Shown here piece by piece: positions 1 through 9,984 of a DNA stretch of 64,000 nucleotides (position 1 is its first letter; each line of letters opens with the position of its first letter). The DNA lies in contig CM053029.1 in the NCBI GenBank assembly GCA_028564925.1, positions 582,679,239-582,743,238 of the forward strand, written 5' to 3'. The position numbers and the translations under genes were made by a program. This stretch comes from Lithobates sylvaticus. Its lineage: Eukaryota > Chordata > Amphibia > Anura > Ranidae. The notes under the pieces were generated by a model. It saw only the letters and a program-made list of their open reading frames with translations, was not told the origin of the DNA and did no database searches.

Positions 1-264
1 AAAACCTTTTTATTTATTTTTATTTTTTTTTAGTTTTGGATAGAGTGGAGAAGGATTAGAACAGCTGTTTTTATTGCTGCCTGTGTCTCTGTTTTTTTCC
101 TCTCTATTTGTCCTGTTTATCATTATCATTGAAAGTGAAAGTAAAAGAAAGTCCCAGATTTTGTCCCTAGAAAAGTAATAGAGGGGTCATCTTCCGATGG
201 GGTCACTAGTTCTGGTGACTTGGAGGTCCCCAATGGATTTCCTAAACCACTTACAGACCATAAG
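1..264. repeat. fragment of a dispersed repeat (R1)
   Basis: T-rich start followed by a block with a GGTGACTTGGAGG-like phrase. Related text recurs near 7310-7510, 34827-35047 and 41950-42165, usually beside an aggaagtgag/ctcacttcct phrase. No terminal repeats or target duplication are visible, so the element class is unknown. No coding signal. Confidence 0.4.
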
Positions 265-1106
265 ATTTTCCCCCTTAATGACCAGGCCATTTTTTGCGAT
301 ACAGCATTGCGTCGTTTTAACTGACAATTGCACGGTCGTGTGACGTTGTACCCAAACAAAATTTACATCCTTTTTTTCCCACAAATAAAGCTTTCTTTTG
401 GTTGTATTTGATCGCCTCTGCGGTTTTTATTTTTTGCTCTATAAACCAAAAAAGAGCCACAATTTTGAAAAAAAAAAAAAAAAAAAACAATATTTTTAAC
501 TTTTTACTATAATACATATCCAAAGAAAAATGTAAAAAAACTAATTTCTTCATCAGTTTTATGTATTCTTCTACATATTTTTGTTAAAAAAATTGCAATA
601 AGCGTATATTGATTGGTTTGCGCAAAATTTATAGCGTCTACAAAATAGGGAATAAATGTATGACATTTTTGTTACTATTAATGGCGGCGATCTGCGACTT
701 TTAGCGTAACTGCGACATTGCGGCAAACAGAACACTTTTTTGGGACTATTGACATTTATACAGCGATCAGAGCTATAAAAATGCACTGATTACTGTGTAA
801 ATGTTGCAGGGAAGGGGTTAACACTGGGGGGGCGATCAAAGGGTTAAGTGTGTTCCCTAGGGAGGTGTTTCTAACTGTGAGGGAGGGGACTGACTGGAGG
901 AGGAGAGAGATCGCTGTTCCTAATCACTAGGAACAGCAGAGCTCTCTCTCCTCCCCTGTCAGAACGGGGATCTGTCTATTTACATTGACAAATCCCCATT
1001 CTGGCTCTCTTTCCCATGATCGCGACCGCCAGCCATGCGCATCAGGTCCCCTGCCATGCAGCGGGTGCACGTGTCTGCTATGGCTCTTAAAGGAACCGAC
1101 GTATGT
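265..1106 (+). mobile_element. TTAA-family non-autonomous element, incomplete
   Basis: Shares a long ordered series of blocks with the copies at 24128-25106, 38038-38985 and 44689-45661 (tgacaattgcgcggtcgtg-like, agctttcttttggtgg-like, ttctacatatttttg, gcactgattactgta). Better copies are bounded by CCACTT and AAGTGG termini next to TTAA. This copy lacks a clean left terminus and its right end is replaced by a fold-back repeat at about 1107. No transposase is encoded. The TTAA target duplication suggests a piggyBac- or Kolobok-type mover, which is an inference. Confidence 0.7.
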
Positions 1107-1107
1107 G

Positions 1108-1390
1108 AGACCAAACAATCACATGGAGATTCAGAAATCCCAACATGTTTCGGAAATAAATCCTTCTTCAGGTGTTAAGAGTCAAAGATAAGAGTGAAAG
1201 AATAATTATTTGACTCTTATCTTGTATTACATACATGTCAATATATCTTCATACATAATGAACCTCAGTTCTAATACGTTTCTATTTTTGCTGTTAGACA
1301 ATATAATCTGCACTAACGGACCCCTGAAGAAGGATTTATTTCCGAAACATGTCAGGATTTCTGAATCTCCATGTGATTGTTTGGTCTCCC
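1108..1390. repeat. fold-back repeat carrying the ribozyme-like motif in both arms
   Basis: The block at 1108-1170 is the imperfect reverse complement of 1322-1388, giving arms of about 65 bp around a loop of about 150 bp. Each arm holds the same motif: a CTGAAGAAGG box, a short hairpin, then CCGAAACATGT. Such structure is seen in Penelope-like retroelements and in fold-back transposons. No reverse transcriptase is present. Confidence 0.65.
1321..1356 (+). ncRNA. hammerhead-like hairpin motif, copy a
   Basis: Box CTGAAGA at 1324-1330, extra A at 1331, short stem GGA...TCC at 1332-1343, GAAA at 1344-1347, and palindrome ACATGT at 1347-1352 followed by C. In hammerhead terms these are core box I, stem II, core box II, a minimal stem III and cleavage base H17 = C. 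Stem I (CCC against AGG) is imperfect. The extra A before stem II is not in the textbook hammerhead. Probably a decayed copy. Confidence 0.45.
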
Positions 1391-1870
1391 ATTATGAGAC
1401 CAGCCATATGATTCAATATTTAGTGATATATTGTGATTACTTGACCATTGGCTTTTTTGGGTTTAATAATATTGTATATACATTTGTATTTTTTCCATCA
1501 ATAATTTTTTTTAATTTTGTATCTATGCTATTTACTTCTCATATCTGACTACACCCCCAGCCCATAAAATCCCAGGGGGCACCCCTCTGTTGCTTTTTCC
1601 TATCGTCATGTGACCGCCGTGATTGTCTGTCACAGCGGTCACATGATCAGAAAACTCCAGATCACAAGATGCAAACGGGAGCTTTCAGTTTGCCACCGGT
1701 AACTGTGCCTGGAGCGCATAGGGCACACGCTCACAGCACATCGCTATTGGTGCTATTGCACGCAAAAATGCAAACATGCTCTATGCCACTGAGAGGCTGT
1801 ATATTTTTGTGTGCTCGGCGCCTAATCAATGAAGTTCAGCTTTAAATATGCCTAACTTCATGTTAAAGAA

Positions 1871-1909
1871 CACCCCTGAGGTAAGAATTTAATTGAAACG
1901 CGTTGGGTG
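1871..1909 (+). ncRNA. hammerhead-like hairpin motif, copy e
   Basis: CACCC at 1871-1875 pairs perfectly with GGGTG at 1905-1909 as stem I. Between them are a CTGAGG box, an AT-rich hairpin, GAAA at 1895-1898, and palindrome ACGCGT at 1898-1903 followed by T. The last A of the first box is T here, so self-cleavage is unlikely. The five-base perfect outer stem is the best evidence that this is RNA structure. Confidence 0.45.
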
Positions 1910-2042
1910 ACAGATCACATCTGATCGTGCTCTGCAGGGGCGTTGCTAGGTCTACAAAAGATCTGGGGCTAGAGCCCACAGCAGCGTAGTAAAGAAAGTC
2001 ATGCGCTTGGGTGGGAATACACCTGTATATACAGTAATATAC

Positions 2043-2092
<50 letters not shown>

Positions 2093-2094
2093 AT
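2043..2094. repeat. (GT)n-(AT)n microsatellite
   Basis: About 22 bases of alternating GT followed by about 28 bases of alternating AT. Simple repeat inside the hAT-like element. Confidence 0.9.
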
Positions 2095-2095
2095 C

Positions 2096-2870
2096 CCCAG
2101 AGAGCCCCCCACTTACATCAGGGTCCCCAGAGAGGCTCCTCCTTGCATCAGGGCTCCCAGAGGCCCCCTTACATTAGAGTCCCCAGAGAGCCTCCCCCTT
2201 AAAGGGGTTGTAAAGGTTTGTTTTTTATTTTCTAAATATGTTCCTTTAAGCTAGTGCATTGTTGGTTCACTTACCTTTTCCTTCGATTTCCCTTCTAAAT
2301 GTTTTTTTTGTCTTTGTCTGAATTTCTCACTTCCTGTTTCTCCTCAGTAAACTTCACACCATCATCCGAGCGGTGTTTAGTCAGCCAGAACAGCTTACTG
2401 AGGAGGAACAGGAAGTGAGAAATTCAGACAAAGAAAACAAAGAAAAAAAAACATTTAGAAGGTAAATAGAAGGAAAAGGTAAGTGAACCAACAACGCACT
2501 AGCTTAAAGGAACCTATTTAAAAAATAAAAAAACTAACCTTTACAACCCCTTTAAAATCAGGGTCCCCAGAGAGACTCCCCCTTACATCAGGGTCCCCAG
2601 AGAGACTCCCTCTTGCATCAGGGTCCCCAGAGAGACTTCCCCTATGCATTAGGGTCCCCAGAGAGACTCCCCCTTGCATTAGGGTCCCCAGAGAGACTTC
2701 CCCTATGCATTAGGGTCCCCAGAGAGACTCCCCTTGCATCAGGGTCCCCAGAGAGACTCCCCCTTGCATCAGGGTCCCCAGAGAGACTCCCCCTTGCATC
2801 AGGGTTCCCAGAGAGCCCCCCACTTACATCAGGGTCCCTAGAGAGCCCATAGCCCAGAGTCTCTGCGGTG
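2096..2870. repeat. minisatellite, unit about 29-31 bp, interrupted
   Basis: Units of the type 'agggtccccagagagactcc cccttgcatc' repeat about 15 times with small changes. The array is cut at 2199-2555 by a TTAA MITE and resumes in register. It gives long open frames on both strands that are repeat translation, not genes. Confidence 0.9.
2199..2555. mobile_element. TTAA MITE, near-perfect fold-back
   Basis: TTAA at 2199-2202 and 2552-2555 flank termini AAGGGGTTGTAAAGG and its complement. The halves are inverted copies for roughly 150 bp each side, meeting near 2370. Inserted into the minisatellite, so younger than the array. The TTAA duplication points to a piggyBac/Kolobok-type mover. Confidence 0.9.
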
Positions 2871-3036
2871 GTCCCCAAGGGGAGGGGACGCTCTCTGGGG
2901 ACCCTGATGTAAGTGGGGGGCACTTACATCAGGGTCCCCATAGAGCCTCCCCTTGGGGACCCCTGCAGAGACTCTGGGCTATGGGCCCCAAATTCGGGGC
3001 TATAGCCCCAAAAGCCACCCCCTAGCGAAGCCACTG

Positions 3037-4055
3037 GTGCTGGTCTGTCATATTAGTGTTTTCATATACAGATTTGTATACATTCCAACCAATTTTGGGT
3101 CCTAAGTGACCATGTTTTAAAATTAAATGTTTTGTGTAAAAGATATTTTGTAATACTTTAAAAACTCCTTAAAATTTTTTTTTTTGTATAGATATTAATG
3201 CCTTAAAAGTCCACTCAGGGGTATCCATTCTTTTGACTTCATGGTTAGATCATTGGCCTAAGGAGCCCTTTATATCCAACGTCTCAAACATACAATATTG
3301 AAAACTTAATTTTATATTGAATATAAATTAATAAAATAATAAAAAAAAAATAAGCAATGCTTTATAAGAAAAAAATATATATATTAGTACATGATGGTCA
3401 CACTATGATTTATGCTCCTTTGGGACAGTCTATGAAAATCATCCGAAGAGAGATGTCAGTTCTTCATATGAGTAACAAGCCAAATCTAAGTGTGGGGGAA
3501 TTCACTTGCGCTACTTAAAGCAATTGCGCCATCACAAGTTCCATTGACAAGCCATGAAAAGTGGGTCATTATAGAATCCATGTTTAGAATGTACCAGTCT
3601 GAAGATAATGTCATTCATCACAGTTACAACAGTGGGCCACTAATAAGCTCTCATTGCATATTCATAGCCGCGGTGTCTGCCGTACATTCCGGCACTCTCG
3701 CAGAGGTTGGGTGCGTGTTCCATAATCCTGTCCAACCCCGCCGATGACTGTTCCTTTGTCACGTTACCTCAATTACACTGTAAAAGTGTTCCTCAAGATT
3801 GATGGCCCTGATCTGTGGTTCAATTGTAAATTAGAATGCTGCTCTCCCTGGGGAGCCACACTCCTTATTTGTGATTAAATTTCAAAAAAAGGCTTTAAAT
3901 AGAATAATGTAGGAAGTTTATTCTCTTACTTTTATGTAGTTAGCTTGATAGAATAGCTTTATTTGTGTATAGGGTGGGGAGTCTAAGTTCAGGTGTAAAG
4001 TGATCTCAAAATAGTACATTGTTTGTCCCGTAATTCCTATGTTTTTCCCTTTCAG
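3037..4055. other. mostly unique sequence; possible conserved noncoding block at 3490-3760
   Basis: No repeat family recognised except AT-rich simple sequence at 3290-3380. The part at about 3490-3760 has balanced composition, no internal repeats and an open frame of 85 codons on the plus strand with no recognisable domain. This is the kind of sequence where a conserved regulatory element could lie, but that is inference only. Confidence 0.3.
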
Positions 4056-4084
4056 CACCAGATATGGCTGCAAAGTACAGCAAG
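4056..4084 (+). CDS. candidate 29-nt exon on the plus strand
   Basis: A pyrimidine-rich tract ending tttccctttcag precedes the block and gtatgg follows it, a good acceptor and donor pair. The interior contains GATATGGCTGC, a start codon in fair context, reading M-A-A-K-Y-S-K before the donor. It lies just left of the Tc1 composite in otherwise unique DNA. Length alone makes chance occurrence quite possible. Confidence 0.22.
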
Positions 4085-4406
4085 GTATGGAAAATGATTA
4101 TCCTTGATGGAGTGTGTGGATTGTGTTTTCACAGTTTTGTGGTTTGTATATTATTTATTTATTTTAAATACACTATATTACGAAAAGTATTGGGACACCT
4201 GCCTTTACACGCACATGACCTTTAATGGCACCCCAGTCTTAGTCCGTAGGGCTCCAATATTGAGTTGGCCCACCCTTTGCAGCTATAACAGCTTCAACTC
4301 TTCTGGGAAGGCTGTCCACAAGGTTTAGGAGTGTGTCTGGAAGAATGGTCAAACATTCCCATAGACATGACTGCGCACCAGTGCACAAAGCAAGGTCCCT
4401 AAAGTC

Positions 4407-4631
4407 ATGAATGCGAGTGGAGGAACTTCACTGACCTCCACCCTTTGGGATGAATTAGAGTGGAGATTGCGAGCCAGACCCTCTCATCCAACATCAGTGC
4501 CTGACCTTACAAATGCACTTCTGGAAGAATGGTCAAACATTCGCATAGACACACTCCTAAACCTTGTGAACAGACTTCCCGGAAGAGGTGAAGCTGTTAT
4601 AGCTGCAAAGGGTGGGCCAACTCAATATTGA
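4407..4631 (+). pseudogene. Tc1-like transposase, C-terminal fragment
   Basis: The frame reads LWDELEWRLRARP, then NALLEEWSNI, then VIAAKGGPTQY, which matches the C-terminal tail of Tc1/mariner transposases (region after the last acidic catalytic residue). Upstream the frame joins inverted-repeat DNA rather than the DDE domain, so this is only the last ~65 residues. Not functional. Confidence 0.8.
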
Positions 4632-4973
4632 ACCCTACGGACTAAAACTGGGATGTCATTAATGCCAATTGCCAAGTTCATGTGTGTGTAAAGGCAGGCG
4701 TCCCAATACTTTTATGCTGCGTTTTGCCGCGTTTGCATTTAGAAGAAAAAAAAAACTGGTCCAAACCATTTTACCATTCTTCCAGAAGCGCATTTGTGAG
4801 GTCAGGCACTGATATTGGACAATAAGGCTCGCAATCACTGCACTAATTCATCCCAAAAGGTGTTCTATCAGGTTGAGAGCAGGTGTCTGTGCAGGCCGGT
4901 CAAGTTCCTCCACCCCAAACTCGCTCATCCATGTCTTTATGGACCTTGCTTTGTGCACTGGTGCTCAGTCATG

Positions 4974-5186
4974 TTAGAACAGGAAGGGGCCATCCCCAAA
5001 CCGTTCCCACAAAGTTGGGAGCATGAAATTGTCCAAAATGTCTTGGTATGCTAATGCCTTAAGAGTTCCCTTCACTGGAACTAAGGGGCCAAACCCAACC
5101 CCTGAAAAACAGCCCCGACACCATAATCCCCCCTCCACCAAATGATTTGGACCAGTTTTTTTTTCTTCCAAACGCAAGCGTGGCAA
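4974..5186 (-). pseudogene. Tc1-like transposase, middle fragment
   Basis: The minus-strand frame reads HLVEGGLWCRGCFSGVG, then GPLVPVKGTL, then QDILDNFMLPTLW, then GDGPFLF. This is the stretch between the first and second catalytic aspartates of Tc1-type transposases (GGSVMVWGCFS-like motif followed by the QQD region). Ends are lost; no complete domain. Confidence 0.75.
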
Positions 5187-5507
5187 AAACGCGGCATAAA
5201 AGTATTGGGAAGCCTGTCTTTACACGCACATGAACTTTAATGGCATCCCCGTCTTAGTCCGTAGGGTTCAATATTGAGTTGGCCCACCATTTGCAAATAT
5301 AACAGCTTCAACTCTTCTGGGAAGGCTGTCCACAAGGTTTAGGAGTGTTTCTATGGGAATGTTTGACCATTCTTCCAGAAGAACATTTGTGAGGTCAGGC
5401 ACTGATGTTGGGTGAGAGGGTCTGGCTTGCAATCTCCACTCTAATTCATCCCAATGGTGTTCTATCGGGTGGAGGTCAGTGAAGGTAATCCACTCGCATT
5501 CATGACT

Positions 5508-5756
5508 TTAGGGACCTTGCTTTGTGCACTGGTGAGCAGTCATGTTGGAACAGGAAGGGGCCATCCCCAAACTGTTCTCACAAAGTTGGGAGCATGAAAT
5601 TGGGAGCATGAAATTGTCCAAAATGTCTTGGTATGCTGACCCCTTAAGAGTTCCCTTCACTGGAACTAAGGACCCAAGCCCAACCCTTGAAAAACAACCC
5701 CACACCATAATCCCCCTCCACCAAATGATTTGGACCAGTGCACAAAGATGTTGCAC
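5508..5756 (-). pseudogene. Tc1-like transposase, second middle fragment
   Basis: Second copy of the same stretch (GIMVWGCFSRVGLGSLVP, QDILDNFMLP, then LFQHD-like decay at the distal end). A short local duplication 'tgggagcatgaaat' lies in it at about 5587-5612. Broken at both ends. Confidence 0.7.
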
Positions 5757-6049
5757 AGTTTTAGTAGATCAACCCTTTAAAGTTGAACTCCAGGAATGAT
5801 GTTCATTGCCTGAAAACTGATTGAAATTCAGCATTTCGATCAATGTGTGGCAATCTGCACTGGACAAAAGTCAATCGCTTGACCGACTTCTGTGGAAGGG
5901 ACATGTTGGAAGACGTTTCTCAATCAGCAGCTGTGGCCAATTGGCTGCAGATTCTGATTAGTGCATTCTGGCGGTGATCACTTTCAGAATACAATGTCTT
6001 AGAGTGGGGATTCCTCCATCCACCATGTTTGAGTGGACGGAGGGGAAAA

Positions 6050-6350
6050 AAATGAAAATGACAGTCTATGGCCAGCTTTATATTGGTGAGTTTGGGGTGG
6101 AGGAACTTGACTGGCCTACACACAGAGTCCTGACCTCAACCCTATAGAACACCTATGGGATGAATTAGAGCGGAGACTGCGAGCCAGGTCTTCTCGTCCA
6201 CCATCAGTGCCTGACCTCACAAATGCGCTTCTGGAAGAATGGTCAAACATTCCCATAGACACACTCCTAAACCTTGTGGACAGCCTTCCCAGAAGAGTTG
6301 AAGCTGTTAAGAGTTATAGCTGCAAAGGGTGGGCCAACTCTATATTGAAC
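6050..6350 (+). pseudogene. Tc1-like transposase, third C-terminal fragment
   Basis: Sequence parallel to 4407-4631: after gtttggggtggaggaactt it reads through the SPDLNPIEH-like region ('cctgacctcaaccctataga') to the GWANS/GGPT-like tail before the terminal repeat at 6400-6430. The frame is disturbed by an extra short insertion near 6307. Decayed copy. Confidence 0.65.
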
Positions 6351-6430
6351 CCTACGGACTAAGACTGGGATGACAATAAAGTTCAAGTGTGTTTAATGGC
6401 AGGCGTCCCAATGCTTTTGACAATATAGTG

Positions 6431-6556
6431 TACATTGGTCCAAGCTGAACCAATGTAAGTATTCAATAATGATCATACCCAGAGTTCAGATTTAAGGTAC
6501 GCTCCAGTCATGACTGGAAATCAAGTTTTCCAATGCCTATAGGGAGCATAGCCTAC
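6431..6556 (-). other. possible 3' UTR region downstream of exon D
   Basis: Unique-looking sequence between the stop at 6561 and the Tc1 composite. No clear AATAAA signal on the minus strand within it, so the UTR either continues into the transposon remnant or is in another exon. Confidence 0.2.
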
Positions 6557-6560
6557 CTGA

Positions 6561-6709
6561 TCAGTACATCAGTTTATAGTCAGGGGTTGTTGTAGTACTG
6601 TAGTATCCATCCTCTTCCATTTGTTGGTAAATTCCTGTTTGTGATGCAGGCGACGAATTCACATACACATCCAATGCAGTCTGTTTGCTGTCTTTCATAT
6701 ACAGGAAGC
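6561..6709 (-). CDS. putative terminal coding exon (exon D)
   Basis: On the minus strand the intron end ttattttacag is followed by GCTTCCTG. With a one-base carry the frame reads G-F-L-Y-M-K-D-S-K, then TALDVYVNSSPASQTG, then QQMEEDGYYSTTTTPDY, K-L-M-Y and TGA at 6561-6563. About 49 residues with an acidic, Tyr/Thr-rich tail and no membrane segment. The phase fits the end of the block at 9501-9578. A possible donor (CAG/GTAGGC) lies just past the stop, so a further noncoding exon is possible. Codon content is protein-like and the region is not repetitive. I do not recognise the protein. Confidence 0.55.
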
Positions 6710-7305
6710 CTGTAAAATAAAATAAATCAGTATGAAGAAGTTTCCAATGGATAGCCACCAGAGAAAAACCTTCCTGGGAAATCTAAATTGGATTTGTTCC
6801 AGGAAGTACATTCCCTGCAAACCTGTGAGATGATCTGTGAATTCTGGTGACTACAGGAAAAAAAATTCTAGTAATTGCTGGATATGGTGGGTAACTCGTT
6901 GATTGTTTTTATTTGTAGCCTGGAATGTCTCCTTAAAGTATATAATATTAAGTAAATGCAAACAACTGTTCCGAAATGAGGAATAATCCTATTATTTTGT
7001 AAATGATACTTGCAAATACCTTCTATTTTAAGAAGGCATTACTGTGCTATGCTCTGATTCTGTCCCAGGGCTTTTAGATTGCTTTAGTCCCTTCTAAACT
7101 GTATGATTATACTGTCTTGTTGAGTCCCAAGCCCTACTCCATAGGAGCCACTGTTCCCATACACTGCACTGATGATGGTTGGAAACAGTTGTATGCCGTG
7201 TGCAATAAATGGCTTTATATTATTGGGCTATATTTTCAGTATACACCTACAGTTCTAGCAGTGCATTTGGCTGATGGAGCATAAAGCAATGACTGGTATT
7301 TCGCC
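6710..7305. other. intron-like AT-rich DNA
   Basis: Lies just upstream (minus sense) of exon D. A phrase at 7165-7225 (CTGATGA, GGAAAC, then tgtgcaataaatggc) resembles the tail of the fold-back repeats seen elsewhere, but it is too diverged to call. Confidence 0.4.
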
Positions 7306-7510
7306 ACCCACAGTCCTAAAATTTTTATTTTTGGGACATTATATATATTCACTATCCTAAACACATAACAGGAAGTAGGCGAAAAATTCTCTAAAGTCAG
7401 TGGAATTCCCTTGTAGAAAGTTGTCACCAGAACAGGTGTCCCCGGTGGAAGCTTTACATTCCCGTTCCAGTGACAAAAGTAAAAATCTGGATTTCCCATT
7501 ACCCTCTGTC
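7306..7510 (-). repeat. dispersed repeat R1, second copy
   Basis: Minus-strand phrases 'acctgttctggtgacaac' and 'cacttcctgttatg'-like blocks match the R1 type at 34827-35047 and 41950-42165. The 94-residue open frame across it is not protein-like in a family sense and is taken as repeat read-through. Confidence 0.4.
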
Positions 7511-7534
7511 CCAGAAACAAGCATCAGCAGGACA

Positions 7535-7830
7535 CATAATGGGGAGATTTACTAATACTGGTGCACAAAACCCAACCAAATACATTTTGTGCTTATTCCA
7601 TAATTAATGAAAATTATATTCTCAGTAAATCGTGTTTATTGAGAATTATTATTTTATAATTTATAAAAAAATAAATAAAAAGTTATAAATTTATAAATTT
7701 ATATAATTTATAAAGCAGGAAAAAAAAACTGATGCACAAAGAATCTGGTGCAGCTCTGCATGGTAGCCAATCAGCATCCAGGGTTTATTGTCTAAGCTTA
7801 AAGGAGTTGTAAATGCATTCTTTGTGCAGC
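7535..7830. repeat. dispersed frog repeat, interrupted by AT-rich sequence
   Basis: Begins ggggagatttactaatac and resumes at 7745 with ctggtgcagctctgcatgg and caatcagcatccagg. I know this phrase order as a very common ranid interspersed repeat. The middle (7595-7730) is AT-rich filler. Confidence 0.45.
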
Positions 7831-8099
7831 AACAAAACATTCTGTGTGCAGCAGCCACCCCTCAGCACCCCTAATTACTTACCTTGAACCTCCTCCACTC
7901 CCCAGAGAAAAATATCTATGGCCTTGGCCCCAGGTCTTCTTCTGAGTGCCCTGGATCTCCTTTGAGATACAGCGATGATATATTCTGCACATTATACCGC
8001 TTTAGAACATAGTATCATTTATCTGTTTTTTTAATACATTATTATATGTCGTCATAATGTGACATTACAGTTGTTTGAGCAATTCATTCTTGTTCGGTT

Positions 8100-9180
8100 A
8101 AGATATTCGTTTTTTTCAAGCCAGAGGAACCCTTAATATAACTTTCCAGGCTCAGGGAACTCCCGCTAAAAATTACTATACATCACAACTCATAATACAT
8201 TTGTGTGATGGTCAGTGGGAAGAATGTTCCTTACACTTGTGTTCATTGGGAAGAATGACCCCCTTACATATAGCTAAAAAAATCAATGGTGTCAGTGGGA
8301 TCTTATCTGAGAGGCAGAAATTGCTCTTTGCTCAAGGAACCCCTAGCAACATCTGGAGGAAACCTAGGTGGGCAAAAATTGCTTTTTTTTGCTTAAAGGA
8401 ACCTCAAGCAACCTCTGGAGAATCTTTTGGTAGGCAGAAATTGTTCTTTGTTTTAAGGAACCCCTAGCAACCTCTGGAGGAACCCTAGGTGGGCAAAAAT
8501 AGCTTTTTTTGCTTAAGGAACCTCAAGCAACCTCTGGAGGATCTTTTGGTAGGCAGAAATTGCTCTTTGTTCAAGGAACCCCTAGCAACTTCTGGAGGAA
8601 CCCTCTGTGGGCAAAAATAGCTTTTTTGCTTAAGGAACCTCAAGCTACCTCTGGAGGATCTTTTGGTAGGCAGAAATTGGTCTTTGTTCAATGTTCAGGG
8701 AACTCCTGTAAAAATTACTATACATCACAACTCATAATACATTTGTGTGATGGTCAGTGGGAAGAATGTTCCTTACACTTGTGTTCCTTGTTCATTGGGA
8801 AGAATTGCCCCCTTACATATAGCTAATAAAATCAATGGGGTCAGTGGGAACTTATCTGAGAGGCAGAAATTGCTCTTTGTTCAAGGAACCCCTAGCAACC
8901 TCTGGAGGAACCCTAGGTGGGCAAAAAATGCTTTTTTGCTTAAGGAACCTCAAACAACCTCTGGATAATCTTTTGGTCGGCAGAAATTGCTCTTTGTTCA
9001 AGGAACCCATAGAAACCTCTGGAGGAACCCTAGGTGGGTAAAAATTGCTTTTTTTCTCTAGGAACCTCAAGCAACCTCTGGAGGATCTTTAAGTAGGCAG
9101 AAATTGCTCTTTGTTCAAGGAACTCCTAGCAACCTCTGGAGGAACCCTAGGGTTCCATGAAACCCTGTTTGAGAAACCCT
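8100..9180. repeat. interspersed repeat with internal minisatellite
   Basis: Outer phrases 'agaggaacccttaa' and 'gaaaccctgtttgagaaaccct' match the ends of the repeats at 20560-20840 and 60867-61440. The interior consists of tandem units of roughly 120 bp built from 'aggcagaaattgctctttg' plus 'aaggaacccctagcaacctc'. A larger unit starting 'catttgtgtgatggtcagtg' occurs at 8200 and 8740. Multiple open frames come from this periodicity and are not genes. Confidence 0.75.
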
Positions 9181-9500
9181 ACACCAAACCCTCCACATTT
9201 TAATTCATGTGCCCAGAGGAGCCCCTCTATCGGGATCCTAGAAACACCCCTGCCTCACTCTATTCAAAACTAAAATGTTTTGGCTGGAGTTACACTTTGA
9301 CATTGTCACTGTTCCACTGATCTGGCTACAGTCGACAACTAAAGCTTATACCACAGATGTTGGTGATGGCAAGCAATTGGAAACCTGGTTTTGAGGGCAA
9401 GCCATATATGATGGCAGATCCCTCATGTAAGTATGAGGATAATGGTTTTACAATAAGTGTCATCTAAGAACAGTTTTGACTTGATGTTTGAACATTATAC
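9181..9500. other. no feature recognised
   Basis: Unique-looking sequence leading to exon C. Holds no repeat family or RNA gene I can support. Confidence 0.4.
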
Positions 9501-9578
9501 CTTGGTATCCATTGTGGTCAAGGACTGAAAATACGTTGTAGCCAGTTGCACCATCAGTGACCATCCATGACAGAGTTA
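9501..9578 (-). CDS. putative internal exon with fibronectin-III-like strands (exon C)
   Basis: On the minus strand tttatgttacag precedes the block and gtataatg follows. The 78-nt block reads, with carries, [V]TLSWMVTDGATGYNVFSV then LDHNGYQ[G]. The pattern V-T-L-S-W, a D-G-A-x-x-Y-x-V turn and an N-G-Y strand resembles strands B and C of a fibronectin type III domain. It enters and leaves in phase 1, so it joins exon D without a frame break and accepts exon B. Likely an extracellular protein, by inference. Alternative: chance splice-flanked frame, though two good sites and clean phasing argue against it. Confidence 0.55.
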
Positions 9579-9984
9579 CTGTAACATAAAATACATGACA
9601 AGAAAAAAAATGAATAAAATATATTAAAACATTAATTTATTTGGTACAATGGAATCAGTTGGGCAAAGGTTAGCAAACCATAGTGACCAATGAGATTAGG
9701 TACAAGCTAATTGTTTTCTATAAGTTGGTGCCATCCTTGCTCTGTACTGCTTTACTCAATCAGCTGAATGGTAACCGTAGACTATACATTATTGAATTTT
9801 CTTATAATTAAAGCTTCACACATGAAGCAATAGGAGAAATTTACTAAAGTGAACTTACTTTGGACCTTAAACTTTTTAAACTATATATTTTTTTTAAATC
9901 CCCATGATTGTGAATGATGTTTTACATAAACATGGCTTCACCACTTGCCTACTGGGCATTTTCACCCGCTTCCTGCCCAGGCCA
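9579..9984. other. intron-like sequence
   Basis: AT-rich. The last 30 bases begin a TTAA-family-like repeat ('cttcctgcccaggccaattt'). Nothing else supported. Confidence 0.4.

Larger units (their letters stand above)
1935..3036. mobile_element. hAT-like non-autonomous element with internal minisatellite
   Basis: Starts CAGGGGCGTTGCTAGG and ends with the reverse complement of CAGTGGCTTCGCTAGG, giving inverted termini of about 16 bp. Flanks are gtgctctg on the left and gtgct plus ctg split by three bases on the right, consistent with a damaged 8-bp target duplication typical of hAT. The interior is a tandem array split by a second element at 2199-2555. No transposase frame. Confidence 0.7.
4171..6430. 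mobile_element. composite of Tc1-like fold-back remnants
   Basis: Bounded by TA, CACTATATT on the left and AATATAGTG, TA on the right. The interior contains several head-to-head copies of the same Tc1-like sequence (ends at about 4171, 4710, 5205 and 6430), each with the phrase ggcaggcgtcccaata or its complement. A second element with inverted termini (TGCTGCGTTTTGCC... at 4713-5205) sits in the middle, and a TTAA-type repeat fragment fills about 5770-6060. Nested or recombined insertions. Confidence 0.75.

Noticed and set aside
7160-7200. CTGATGA followed by GGAAAC, like another ribozyme motif
   Set aside because: No pairing stem II, no palindrome and no outer stem that I can draw; could be chance.
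8201-9070. Overlapping frames with repeated K-E-P-Q-A-T-S-G-G
   Set aside because: Tandem monomers of an interspersed repeat, present in different lengths at 20560 and 60867.
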